This document shows, one piece after another, positions 1 to 11,300 of a stretch of DNA of 64,000 nucleotides (position 1 is its first letter; each line of letters opens with the position of its first letter). The stretch is from positions 5,120,016 through 5,184,015 of the forward strand of contig NW_017804242.1 of assembly GCF_001625305.1 (NCBI RefSeq), read 5' to 3'. Made by a program: the position numbers and the translations under genes. This DNA comes from Branchiostoma belcheri (Eukaryota; Chordata; Leptocardii; Amphioxiformes; Branchiostomatidae). Below the pieces are notes generated by a model. That model ran no database searches and had not been told where the DNA came from. It saw only the letters and a program-made list of their open reading frames with translations.

Positions 1-1570
1 TTCCTCCCTGTACTGTTCCTTGCATGATGGTTTTGGCTAGTCCCAATGACCATGACACGTGGCCATATCACTTCTTTCCATTTCTCAACAGTGTTTTTAT
101 TTATATTTCAGAATCCATTGCCTACCTCTCTTTCTTTCTTTCTTTCACCCTGGTCTGTTCCTTGCATGATGCTTTTGGCTAGTCCCGATGACCATGACAT
201 GCGGCCATACCACTTCAGTCCCCGTTTCTTTACCGTAGTTATAGGAGGTCTTCATATCCTGACCTAACCTTCATCAATCTAAAATTGAGTCTGATGCGGT
301 CATATTCCTTGCCTAACAGCCAGACATTGGCTGATGAGTTGAGGTGAACCACCCAACGGCCCATTAACCTTCTGTCAAAGCCATACATGTAACTACTATG
401 GAGTTACCTGTACCGAAAGGATGGTGCCGCCATTGAAGCTTTGTGTGATTTATCGGCGTAGTTAGCGTGCGCGGAACTTTGGTCTCCCTCGAGACGCCAC
501 GCATGCTGAAGTATTCATTTCTTCATCTTGCTTTAGTGACCCCCGGGTCAAAATCAATCCCAGTGATGATGGAATCACTAATATTTAAGTAAGTCTGGCT
601 GGAACTGTACTGATACATGTTACAGGGCAGCTTGGATGTTTTGAAACCACCTCGGTTTTGCAAGAGACTTCGATGAGAATTGATGAAAAATTTGACTGAA
701 ATCAGTTACTAGTGTAAATAATAAAAAATAAGGAAGTTGCAATTTAGAAATTAAAAGTAGAGTTGAGACTACATGACCAGAACTAAGTTTGTATAATATC
801 AGTGCTTGAAAAAAACTTTTTTCTGCATACCTGCTCCAATATACATAATTCATCGAATTTCTGTAGATCTTGATGTACTACATGTAGTATATAATGAAAA
901 ATTGTTCTTTCTTTAATTTTTCCCAGCATGCCACTGTAGAATTAGGAATACTACATGACATACAGCCAAAGATACAGTTTTTGGAAATATAATAATTGTT
1001 ATACGTTACTCTAGAGTGTAGTTTGTAGCCCATTGTGTCTCAGGTGTACTTTAACATATACGCCAGTGTACCCCATAGTATAATTTTTGGCCCTATAATG
1101 TACATCTATACCATAGGGTGCAGTTTGTAAGCTAAGTAGCCCTCTGTGCCCCCAGTGTAGTTTAACATGTAAACACTTACCCACAGTACAGTTTTTTGCT
1201 ATATAATGTACATGTATGCCATAGACATGTAGGGTGTTAGTTTGTAGTCTTGGGACACTCAGTCATGCAGTACAGCTTTGTAATGCTAGGGGGCACCACT
1301 TAACAGTCCTGATTCCAGCTTGAGCGTATTTTAAACGACTCCACACTTATAAAGACTCCCCTCCCAATTGTGTACATATAGTACTTTAGCATGATAAAAT
1401 TGTAGATTATCTGATCTGTGCCAAATTTGATGTATATAAGGATTAGGCTAATGGTTGTACAGGATTTGGCTGTCTCAGATATTTGTAGCCCCTGAAGGCA
1501 GTCATCAAATATTTGTCTCATGGCATGCTGAATGTACAGTGTAGGTTAGCAGAGTTCAGCTGAAACAAAA

Positions 1571-1919
1571 ACATGTCATTCCTACAGAACCATGTCATTC
1601 CTACAGAACCAATATTGTCAATTTCCAATAGAACCATGTCATTCTTTCAAAACCATGTCATTCCTACAGAACAACCTCATTCTTACAGAACCATGGAATG
1701 ATTACAGAACCATGTCATTCCTACAGAACCATGTCATTCCTACAGAACCATGTCATTCCTACAGATTGTCATTTCTGCAGAACCATGTCATTCCTACAAA
1801 ATCACCTCATTCCTAAAACCATGGCATAATTGCACAACCAAGTGATTCCTACAGAACCATGTGATTCCTGCAGAACCATGTCATTCCTGCAGAACCATGT
1901 CATTTCTACAGAACTATGT
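1571..1919 (+). repeat. 19-bp minisatellite of acceptor-like units
   Basis: About 18 imperfect copies of a 19-bp unit centred on CATGTCATTCCTACAG; exact spacing is seen at 1572 and 1591. Each unit has a pyrimidine-rich stretch followed by ACAG. The genuine MED27 acceptor at 2227-2242 (CATGTCATCCCTACAG) is one base different from the unit. Confidence 0.9.
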
Positions 1920-2227
1920 CAGGCCTTGAAATTAACTTTTCTTAATATTGTCCCAGCACTGTCCCTATATCAATTTCAACTGTCCCGACCTGCTTTTCGA
2001 AAGTATTGTTTGACTTTTGTATGACAAAAATAGGAAATTTGAGGGGACTTTTACGAAGCCAAAAGCCAGGATGTGTTCCTGGTGAACAAAAGAAGGGCTG
2101 ACATTCTGTGGTTGATTATTTTTCTGTTGTCCCCAAAATGTCCCAAAGTTGTCCCAAAGTTATAGTTGTCCCGGCCAAAATTTTAGTGGTGAGTGGCCAT
2201 CGGGACACCTTTAATTTCGAGCCCTGC
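1919..2227. mobile_element. Non-autonomous inverted-repeat DNA element (CAGGGCTCGAAAT family)
   Basis: The left end reads CAGGCCTTGAAATTAA and the right end is the reverse complement of CAGGGCTCGAAATTAAA. It sits between the minisatellite and the MED27 acceptor; flanks CTATGTCA and GCATGTCA could be a decayed 8-bp target duplication. CAGGG ends and 8-bp duplications suggest hAT ancestry (inference). Internally, GTCCC/TGTCCC words recur. No transposase is present. Confidence 0.6.
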
Positions 2228-2242
2228 ATGTCATCCCTACAG

Positions 2243-2370
2243 GTACATGAACATGCAGGTTACACAGCCCAGCTCCTGAACCAGAACTCCCTGAAGCGCT
2301 CGTCCATGATGACTGGACTGTCCACCAAACGTCGCAAACCCCAGTCTACCAGCCACGCCCTGCCAGGACA
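2243..2370 (+). CDS. MED27: MED27 coding exon (first in window)
   Basis: Begins after the acceptor ATCCCTACAG (AG 2241-2242) and ends before GTAAGT (GT 2371-2372). It reads VHEHAGYTAQLLNQNSLKRS, then a basic stretch with TKRRK, and ends LPG plus two bases of a Gln codon. The HAG and LLNQ.SLKRS blocks match vertebrate MED27. The acceptor itself resembles the 19-bp repeat unit located 300-670 bp upstream. Confidence 0.88.
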
Positions 2371-5300
2371 GTAAGTCCCATTACATGTATATCTGTTCTC
2401 ATGACAATGTCAATACTTATCAATGCAAATACTTTACCCTTCAGCATGCTTAAAAGTTAAAGTCATTTGGCACAAAAGGCAGGAAGAAGGTTAAAGGCAC
2501 CCAATTAATGGAATTTCAAATCAAAGCAGCAAAACTGGATTTTAAAAGTCAATTTTCTGGCCATTCTTTTAGTGTAGTAAGTTCATTTGATCATATCCCA
2601 TATAACATAATGATATGTGTGAAAAAAATTGAAGTGAAATGTTGCTTATGGTGATCGCTGGTTTTGTTTGATATGCTGGTTCTACTTCTAGCTATTTATG
2701 AGTGGTACCAAAAAAATTAGCTTGTTTTGGGGCTATTTCAAATGTTTAAAGTATGAAATGAAGGTAGATATGTGCTCAGAAATGGCAGTAAATGTCAATA
2801 TCAAACAGATTTCCTCATCCAGAGCTTTAGTTTTGCCTTTAAACACTTGTCTGTATTTTGTACATGTCATCATGATACAAAAAAAAAATCATAAGATGTA
2901 TTACAACTTGCATTGTCAATTCCTTCCAACAGTTCAGTGAACTTTTTAACCTACTTACATAGATAGAGTTCATAAAGTTACCAGATCAGTGTCAATTCCT
3001 GAATGCTCCCATCACTCATAATGCCATCCTCGGCATAGAAATAGTGATCAACCGCACTGTGAGACGCGATTCCACATCTCAAACCTGGAAGCGCAACGAT
3101 AGTGTCTCACACAGACTCCGTAATGTGTGGAAAAGCCACTTTGTGATGCTATCGCGCGAGACAGCATCTACACGAACAGTCAAAGCTTTTAAACTGTCAG
3201 TGCAGGGCGCATCACTAAGTACTTAAAGTGTGCAGAATGTGGTCCACTGTACGTTGATATAATGGTGCAGGGTTGATAAAGTCTTGCTTTAGGACAGTTG
3301 GATAAAGGTTGATTTAACTTTAAGCAAGTCGGATAAAGGTTGATTTAACTTAAAGCATTAGTTACCACTTTGCGCACCAAGCAATAGTTCTACTCACACA
3401 ACACAATGTTAATTTTAAACCTGCCATTTTCAAGTATAGTACATACTAGATTCTTTATTGACTCGACAAAAGTACAGGGACTTAAGTATGGTCTCCTACT
3501 AGTCCTAGTTCTACAACTAAGATTGAACAGAACAACATACATGTGTGAATAAAATCATAATATATGTATGCACTATGTACAGAATATGTCAGTGGCAACA
3601 TTGGAGGATAATAGTATTGTTTTATGAAGTTATAATATGAAGTTCTGCTGCAATGTTTTAAATCCTTTTGATCCATAAATTTGCATGACTTTTGACTGCG
3701 ATTTGCACTTGTGTACAAATGTACAAGGGGAAGTTATTTTAGATCTGTACTGTATGTGTATGTAAAATGTGAGGTCCTGTGATCTGCAGGTATGTAGATG
3801 CTGTGGTTGCCAACCTACAACGCCATTTTCCCAACATGAACATCACCATGACCAGACCTTTTGGCCAGTCAGCTGTACTACAGGTGTGTAGAGCATTATT
3901 TGCAGTTAAGTGTAATTATATGTTACCGAAGGAAAACATATTGTTTTTGCTCAGTGTCTTCTTCCTCTTCCTCCTCCTCTTCTTCTTCTTCTTCTCCAAA
4001 CAGTGACCTCTGACCTGAATCAATGTTTTGTCTGTCACCATGGTAACTGGTTTTGGGTTACATCATGCTGCAATTTCATAGCAGGAGGGATTTAGACCCC
4101 TGTGACTGTCTGACCACATATATGAATGTGTTTGAGTAAGAATTAATAGAGCAGACCATTTGCGAAGGTAAACATTAAGCATTTGCCTTTCTATTGTAGC
4201 ATTGTAATATGTACTGTGATATTATTAGCTAAACCTCAACTATCATTCAAAATTTCATCTATCACATGTACACCCACAATACTCTTATTTGCCGCTTCTC
4301 TTGCCCACAGTGCTTTGCTTTATCACCAACTGCAGATATACTAGTAGTTGAAGTTTAGCAAACACCTGCTAGGGGGCATTGTTGAGCTGTTCCACATGTA
4401 CCTGCTAGTTGGCTGTTATAGTGGTTGGTTATTTTTAACCGGTTATAATGTTGGATGTGGTGCATCTTTATGCCTATAATATTTGATAGGTAGGTTGTGT
4501 TGGTAAGACAAAGGTCAAATTCAATTATGTGGCTTTGAAGTCATATGGTATTGCAGCGGTGTACAAATATATATACGTGGGTATGCTATCTTTTACTGTG
4601 TATTACTATTAGGATTTTTTTGCAAGACTTTTCTTCTTGTTTTTTTTTTTTACATTACAATATTTTGTTTAGAGGCAAACAATTGAAAAATCAAGACAAT
4701 ACCTTTATGTTCTTTTTATTTCTAAGGCACACATATACATGTAAGACACACTAAATCTTTTTTACATGTAGCTAAGAGTTACACAATATTGTACAAGCCT
4801 GATTTGTACTGACATGTATGACATGTATTTAAAAAGGCATCGTAGGAAATCTCCTAACACGTTTGTACAATAATTATACACGCATGCATAGAACATACAT
4901 AATTATACAGTGGGTGCTTACATGTCCAGTACAAGAACAACAAGAAATGCTTATGCATCTCTACATGTGTAAATCTGGTCCATGTACAAATGTATTAGCA
5001 CAGTACAGAGGCCCAATTATAAACCGGTTCAAACCCCACTAAGTGAATATTTGGTCCTTCACTAAATTTAACCCAAGCACTATGTATAGTCTTTGAAGAC
5101 GATGTCCCAATTTGATTAGTACATATCAGCTATTATATACTAGGCAAGGCTTCAACAGCATACAATGTGATCATCAATGGCCCTTCCGTGTAGTTACCAG
5201 GTATATGTAGGTTCCAAAAGTACATGTTGGGAGCATATTTTACTACATGTACATATCAGACACATATAGACACAAAGGACTTTGTTGTACATATACAATA

Positions 5301-8300
5301 CATGGTCAATTACGTCCTCTTTCAATCAATGATAGTATGCAATAATTATTCCTCCATAATACAGTTGGTACATGTATTCCATTTTTTACAGGATTCTTTC
5401 AAACGTCAAACGGTAACCCTTGTTTGTAATTTCCTAGTTAAGAGTAGTAAAAACTAGTCAGTACAACAATTGCAAGGCATATAATTCCAAAGATCCTAAG
5501 TAATGACACACTACAAATGTACATACTTTGTAATTATGTATGTACAAATGTATACATACATGTAATGTTACGTGGAGTAGAATTTCACAGTTGATTGTCA
5601 TATATATGTACATTGTATTGAACAATTTTATAAACTTGAGATGTCTCACTTTAACCAGTTTTACACTTTATAGCATTCAATTTTATAGATGCTTTTTTGT
5701 TATTTCTATGTGCAAATAAGATTAAGAGGAAATCATGAGAAAGGGCTAGAAATGCATTGCCTTAGTTAACATGATTTGGTTGACTTAAAGTTGGAGACTG
5801 TTCCAATTTGAAGAAAGATTATGTCTGTCTTTTCCTGAAAATGTATAGTGTAAACCACATATTAAAATTTTAAACCTGGCTTAGATAGACAGCAGAATTT
5901 ATTTCTCCAAGGCTTTCTAAGAAATTGTATAGAGATGTTGATCCTTTCAATATTTTACACCAAATCTCCAGACATACATACATGTATATTCATACAATTC
6001 CTGGTTCTGTCGGCTAAATTGCCAATTTCATGCACCAGTGCCTTTTTTGATAATTATTGGCTCAATGTTTAATTTTTAGGTCCATATTCAAACATTGCAA
6101 CACTTTATATTATAATTACAGGTAGCATCATGGATCAACATGTTAATATATTAGTATCTCCGTGGGGCTTACAATGTACACAATAAAGTTTCATTAGGAT
6201 TGATTTTGTTAAGCCCACGGATAGTACTGAGTCAGACATTGAGTTGTGCCACAAGTACTTCTAATGATTGTTTTTGAACCTTTGCCAGTAAGGCTGTATT
6301 TGTACAGGGAGGACTTTTTAAAGCTGCTCTGTACTCCAGACTGGGGTTTATACAATGATCATTGGATTAATGTGTGTCTTAAATTCAATATTCAACAATG
6401 TCAAAGTTCCCTAGGCTCAGTAGGCTGACTTTGGTTTCGAAAATTAATTGTAAATCCTTGATGCCTCCAGGAACAAGAGAGTCACGCACGTTCATTATGA
6501 GACCCCCACCTTTGCTTTAGATTGCCGAGATTATGACGGGTATTTAGCCTCCTGTATAGACTTCTAGCAGTTTGCTTTTAAAGGTTAGAGCGGCAGTTTC
6601 TTTTGGAAGGGACTCCTGGGCCCTATTAAGGGGAAGAGCTGTGTCCACAGATTGCGTAGCTGTGTATTGCCCACTTTTTGGAGAGGTGTACATCTGTAAC
6701 TCCCTATGCGGCATAACTCCCTTAGGCTGCACTAGAGAACATTAGCCCGTAAAATTTGTAATAAAAGACCATGTGTCAGCACAAAAGAAACAGACGCTTT
6801 TCTCCAAAAAGTGTGCAAAGGAGGCGTCCATTTTTGTTGATTTTGTAAGTATCTTGTCAGAATCATGTTGCAATCAGTTTGGTAATACAAAGTTCTGTCA
6901 GTGAAACCCTGTTGAAAGAAGCATTTGAGCACATATTGATTAAGCAAGTTTAACAAGTTCTCAGAGAAGAGATTGTTTTGCTTGAATTCATTCTGACAAG
7001 TTTACCATAGGTTTAAGCCTGAATACAACCCTTCAATGTGTGTTTCGTGGGGGAAAACTTTCATCAACTTGGCAGACAACAACAGGCCCTTACTACAATA
7101 ATATTTCTTACTTCGGTCAGCAAAACCCTCAAAGTAAAATACAATGTACATGAAGAAATAATTGCCAGAGATTGTCTTGCTACCTTTCTCTTATGAGCTC
7201 ATGTCAGACATGAGGTGTCGTTGGTAACAGCGGTGCATTATACAACTTACTAGTACCTGTGTTACTGTTAAAGATGTGTTTGTCCATGGTTTCTAGCTTC
7301 TTCTCTCTCTCGGCTTTCTGTATAACGTGGTTAAAGTTTGTGACTATAACTGTCACTGGTAGGGTGATCAGTAGAACACCGCTGAGCGAGCATATACCCG
7401 TGAGGGTCTTCCCCAGCCATGTTTTTGGCACCATGTCGCCGTAACCGAGTGTAGTCATTGTAACAATGGTGTACCAGAAGGTGGCTGGTATACTTGTGTA
7501 CTTCGTGTTCTCTACGCCCTTCTCGATGTAGAACATAAACGTGGAGAATATCACCACGGCGATGAGCATGGAGAACACCAGGAACCCCAGCTCCTTCATA
7601 CAGTTCCGTATCGTGTAGCCGAGGAGTCGCAGCCCCGTCGAGTCGCGGGAAAACTTCAGGACTCTGAAAACGCGGAAGACTCTCAACGTCACGAAGATCG
7701 CGTTGACATTGCCGGTGTCCGTGAGGCACAGGCCGATGTAGAAAGGTAGAATAGCTATCAGGTCTATGATACTCATGCCGCTGGAAACAAACTGCGCCCT
7801 CTTGGGTGCAGCGTAAACCCTTAGCACGTACTCCACGGTGAATATCGCAACGCAAGCCGTGTCTAAACAAGTGAATATCAAGTTATACTTATCGCCCATT
7901 GGAGTGGATGAAATTTTGGCTCCGTCGGTTTCTTGTACAGGCACTGTTTCGATGATGTTGGCCAAAATGGATATCATCACGAAAAATCCAATGATGTAGT
8001 TGAAAGCTGGAGCGATCTGTGGCATGCCAGATTTTTCCGGATCTTCAAACATCTGCCACAGGTTCTCCCGAAAAGTTCTCTTCTTTTGCATCTCAGTTTC
8101 CGCTTCCTTTTCTTTATTGTTAGGTTTGCTGGCATGTCTCTCTGGGTAGAGAGTCTCCTTTTCGGCATCCTTGTAGTCTTGGTACTCCTCGAAGCAGCAG
8201 TCTTGGATTACGTCAGGTACAATTCTGTAGAACTTCAGCTCGTTCTCAAAGGCAACGTGACACTCGTATTTGGGGAAATGAAGTTCTCCTGTACTGTAGT

Positions 8301-11300
8301 AGTTGAGGATGTACCTGAAGAGATGAGGGTCCCGGTCAAAAAAATACTCGTTGTTTCTCTCGTCGAAGAAGTAGTCTATCTCACAGCTGCCCAACAGCGT
8401 TGTCGGATGCTGGTCCAGATTTGTACGCCAAGTTTCGAACTTGATCCCGCTTACGTTGATCACAACTCTTTTGTCGTTTTGACTCTTGTGACAGTTCACA
8501 GAGTGGACCACCGAAGGATCTGTAAGACAAATCTTATTGATTTACTTATAATTATAGCTAATATGTTTTAATAATTATCATTCTATATGATATTGTATGG
8601 AACTGAAATGGGGGACTTGAACAAGCCTCACATTTTCTTTAAAATTTGTACATGTTATTTATCTAATTTGCTTTTAAACATTTGCAAATAAACAAAGAAG
8701 CAAAGAATCCATTGGTTAGACATTGGGTAGAACACAACATTGTCCAAAATGAATCAAGCAACTGGATAAACTGTCTGATGAGTCAAACATTTTATATAGC
8801 AGTGACAGTCAGGTGAAAGGTTTATCTGCGGCCAGTTCCAAAAGCCTATTAAATGTAGGGGTGCTTCTGAAATATTACATTAACCACAAAACCAGCTACC
8901 TTAAAAATAAAAATACGGGCATCATCACAGTCATGCCTTCAGACGACATAGCAAATGACATGCTGGTAAAATAAAGGGAGCCGTGAGTTTTACCTGAAAA
9001 CGCGTAAAACCAACTGACCACAATACTCCTGCAGGAGGGATACCTCCTTCACGGAGTAAAAATTAAATTGATCTGGCCTTACCTGCAATGAACAGCAACC
9101 TCCTCATGGCCTCTGCAAAGGAATACCTCATCTTGGTAGTCATGGCACTCATCTTTGAAGTGCTGCCTTCACAGGAACTTTTCTACACCAGTGAATAGGG
9201 TTCCTTTAGATCAAGGCAGGCAGCTTCCACACTGCTGAATTATGCCATCTCTTTGTTCGTAATACTCCTGGAATTCAGGTTTGAGAGATGTAGGTATAGA
9301 AATTTGTGTTCTAGTTTGTAGAAACTAATGCGTTCCTTCACTTCAAGGCCCTGTTGTGAGTGGTCAATAATAGTGTCTGGGTCTATTTCCTCTGTAGCCT
9401 CTCCAAGGTGCTGAATCATGTGTGATTGGAGAAGTTGTCTTCATACGGCTTAGCCAAGTTGTTTAAAAGTTGATTCCAGGAATTGAATTAACTTGAAGGC
9501 CCTGTTGTGAGTGGTCAATAACAGTTTTTGTGTCCATTTCCTCTGTAGCCACTCCAAGGTGCTGAATCGTGTGTGGTTGGAGAAGTTGTCTTCATACGGC
9601 TTAGCCAAGTTGTTTTAGAAGTTGCTTCCAGGAATTGAATTCACTTCAAGGCCCTGTTGTGAGTTGTCAACAACAGTGTCTGGGTCTGTTTCCTCTGTAG
9701 CCTCTCCAAGGTGCTGAATCATGTGTGGTTGGAGAAGTTGTCTTCATACGGCTAAGCCACGTTGTTTTCAAAGTTAGTTCCGGGAAATCTGCATAAACTT
9801 TGTTCCTAACTCTTTCAGAATGGCAAGCTATGGAAGAACATGCTTTGTTGTGATGGCATACGAAGCTTCACTTCAGTCTGAACTAAACAACAGAATGTCT
9901 TTGTGACTGTTGTCCCATCCAACATTTTGCTGCTTTTTTTTCATGTTGCATACATGTGCGCAGTGTTCATCCTCTGGTCCTTCCTGATACAAATATCTTG
10001 TGAAAAAGAGGACCCAATCCTAGCAAAGTTCCTGAATTTCTTTACACAATGCCTCTTCAACTTTTGAGGTGAACAACTTTTGTCAGTGAGCACAGCGCAG
10101 GCATCTATTTTTTAAACCCCTTCCTTGTTACTTATTTACAAAGTAAGCTATCAGCTCAGTCCTGTCTCTTCTTGCTTGTAACCAGTAATCCACTGTAATC
10201 CACTCTTTCTCTGGCCTATTATCATTTTATCCTGCAAGGTCTTTGCTCCTGCAATGTGCTTTCATTGTGTCAGTTGTATCTCTGTTTGTTTTTTTGTTCC
10301 TCACAAAGACAAAGTTGCAGCTGGAATAGTCCTTGATAGTCCAGTACGTCTACTTTCTTAGGTGTAGCTTATCACCAGTCTCCAGTCCTTTTGGTATCTG
10401 TAAAGAAGCAACAGAATAAAAGACGAAATTATTCACACAACACCTGAATAATGTTCAAGTTGGACACAATGTTGATATGAAGTACATTCTTCAGGGTAGC
10501 AGTGCTTCATGTGATGAAAGTAAAAGAGAATAAATCACATGTACTAGTAAGTAAAACTTGCATGCATGGTGCAAGTAATTTTGAAAGATACCTAAACTAG
10601 TGTATATTTATGTTGAAGAAAAGTCTCTCCACTTATTTCAGTAATTACGATGGGAAGATCAAGTGTTATGCTCTTCTTCTTCTTCTTCTTTCCCGTACGT
10701 GCACAACCTCAATAAGTTGAGGGCTCCGGCACGGTGAGGGGTAGGGGTTTTTGGTTTGGATTTGGGGTGTCGCTCTTATTTTGTATTGTGTATATGATGT
10801 GTATATATATGTTGTTGTAGTCTGTTGGCTACAGACTACAAGCTCCTCAATGGGCAGGGGCGCCACTCCCTGTCCGCCAGCTGGGTGGCGGTGAGTACCC
10901 GTGACTCTTGTTTGAGGTTTACAAGGTGTGAATGGCATTTTTAAATGCCTGCAGTGACTTTGCTTTCACCACACTATCTGGTAGGCGGTTCCATTCTCTA
11001 ACAGTTTTAGAGAAGAAGGAATTTAGGTGATAGTCAGCTCGTGAGCTTGGAGGGTGGAGGGCTAAGCTGTTTTCAGTGCGAGAGGGAGCTCGTAGCCCCT
11101 TGCTTGCTAGCGGCATGTGCATAGCTACAATGTTATTTGTGATCTTATAGAACATCTGTAAGCGGGCGTTTCGCCTCCTTTCTACGAGCAAAGGCCAGTC
11201 AAGTGTGACTAACATGTTAGACACACTAGACTGCCGTCTGTAGCGGCGGAGGGCAAAACGCGCCGCCCTTCTTTGAACAGCCTCCAGGTTCCTTATATTA

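Larger units (their letters stand above)
1..2242 (+). other. MED27 intron sequence (3' part)
   Basis: No exon is recognisable here. It contains a ~142-bp direct duplication (about 13-90 and 155-232), a ~110-bp duplicated segment at 1018-1250, a 19-bp minisatellite (1571-1919) and a small inverted-repeat element (1919-2227). Bases 241-1017 show nothing I can name. Confidence 0.7.

Noticed and set aside
1571-1919. CRISPR array
   Set aside because: Repeats are contiguous without spacers, and the genome is eukaryotic.
1592-2024. Open frames with MSFLQNHVIPTEPCHS repeats
   Set aside because: Produced by the 19-bp minisatellite; the period is not a multiple of three, so all frames look alike.
1-2242. 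Upstream MED27 exons
   Set aside because: I searched for the expected YSQLLQAYKW-like and N-terminal blocks and saw none; they presumably lie left of the window.
7331-7870. 179-codon open frame on the - strand
   Set aside because: Shadow of the channel exon in another frame; arginine/histidine-rich and without similarity.
8509-8511. GTG as start of the channel
   Set aside because: Animal genes start at ATG; the frame is preceded by a good splice acceptor and an upstream ATG exon fits in phase.
7933-8571. 212-codon open frame on the + strand
   Set aside because: Antisense shadow of the channel exon; a long frame there follows from the coding strand's codon pattern.
10670-10938. 90-codon open frame on the - strand
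   Set aside because: 3' UTR of the truncated LINE, not a separate gene.
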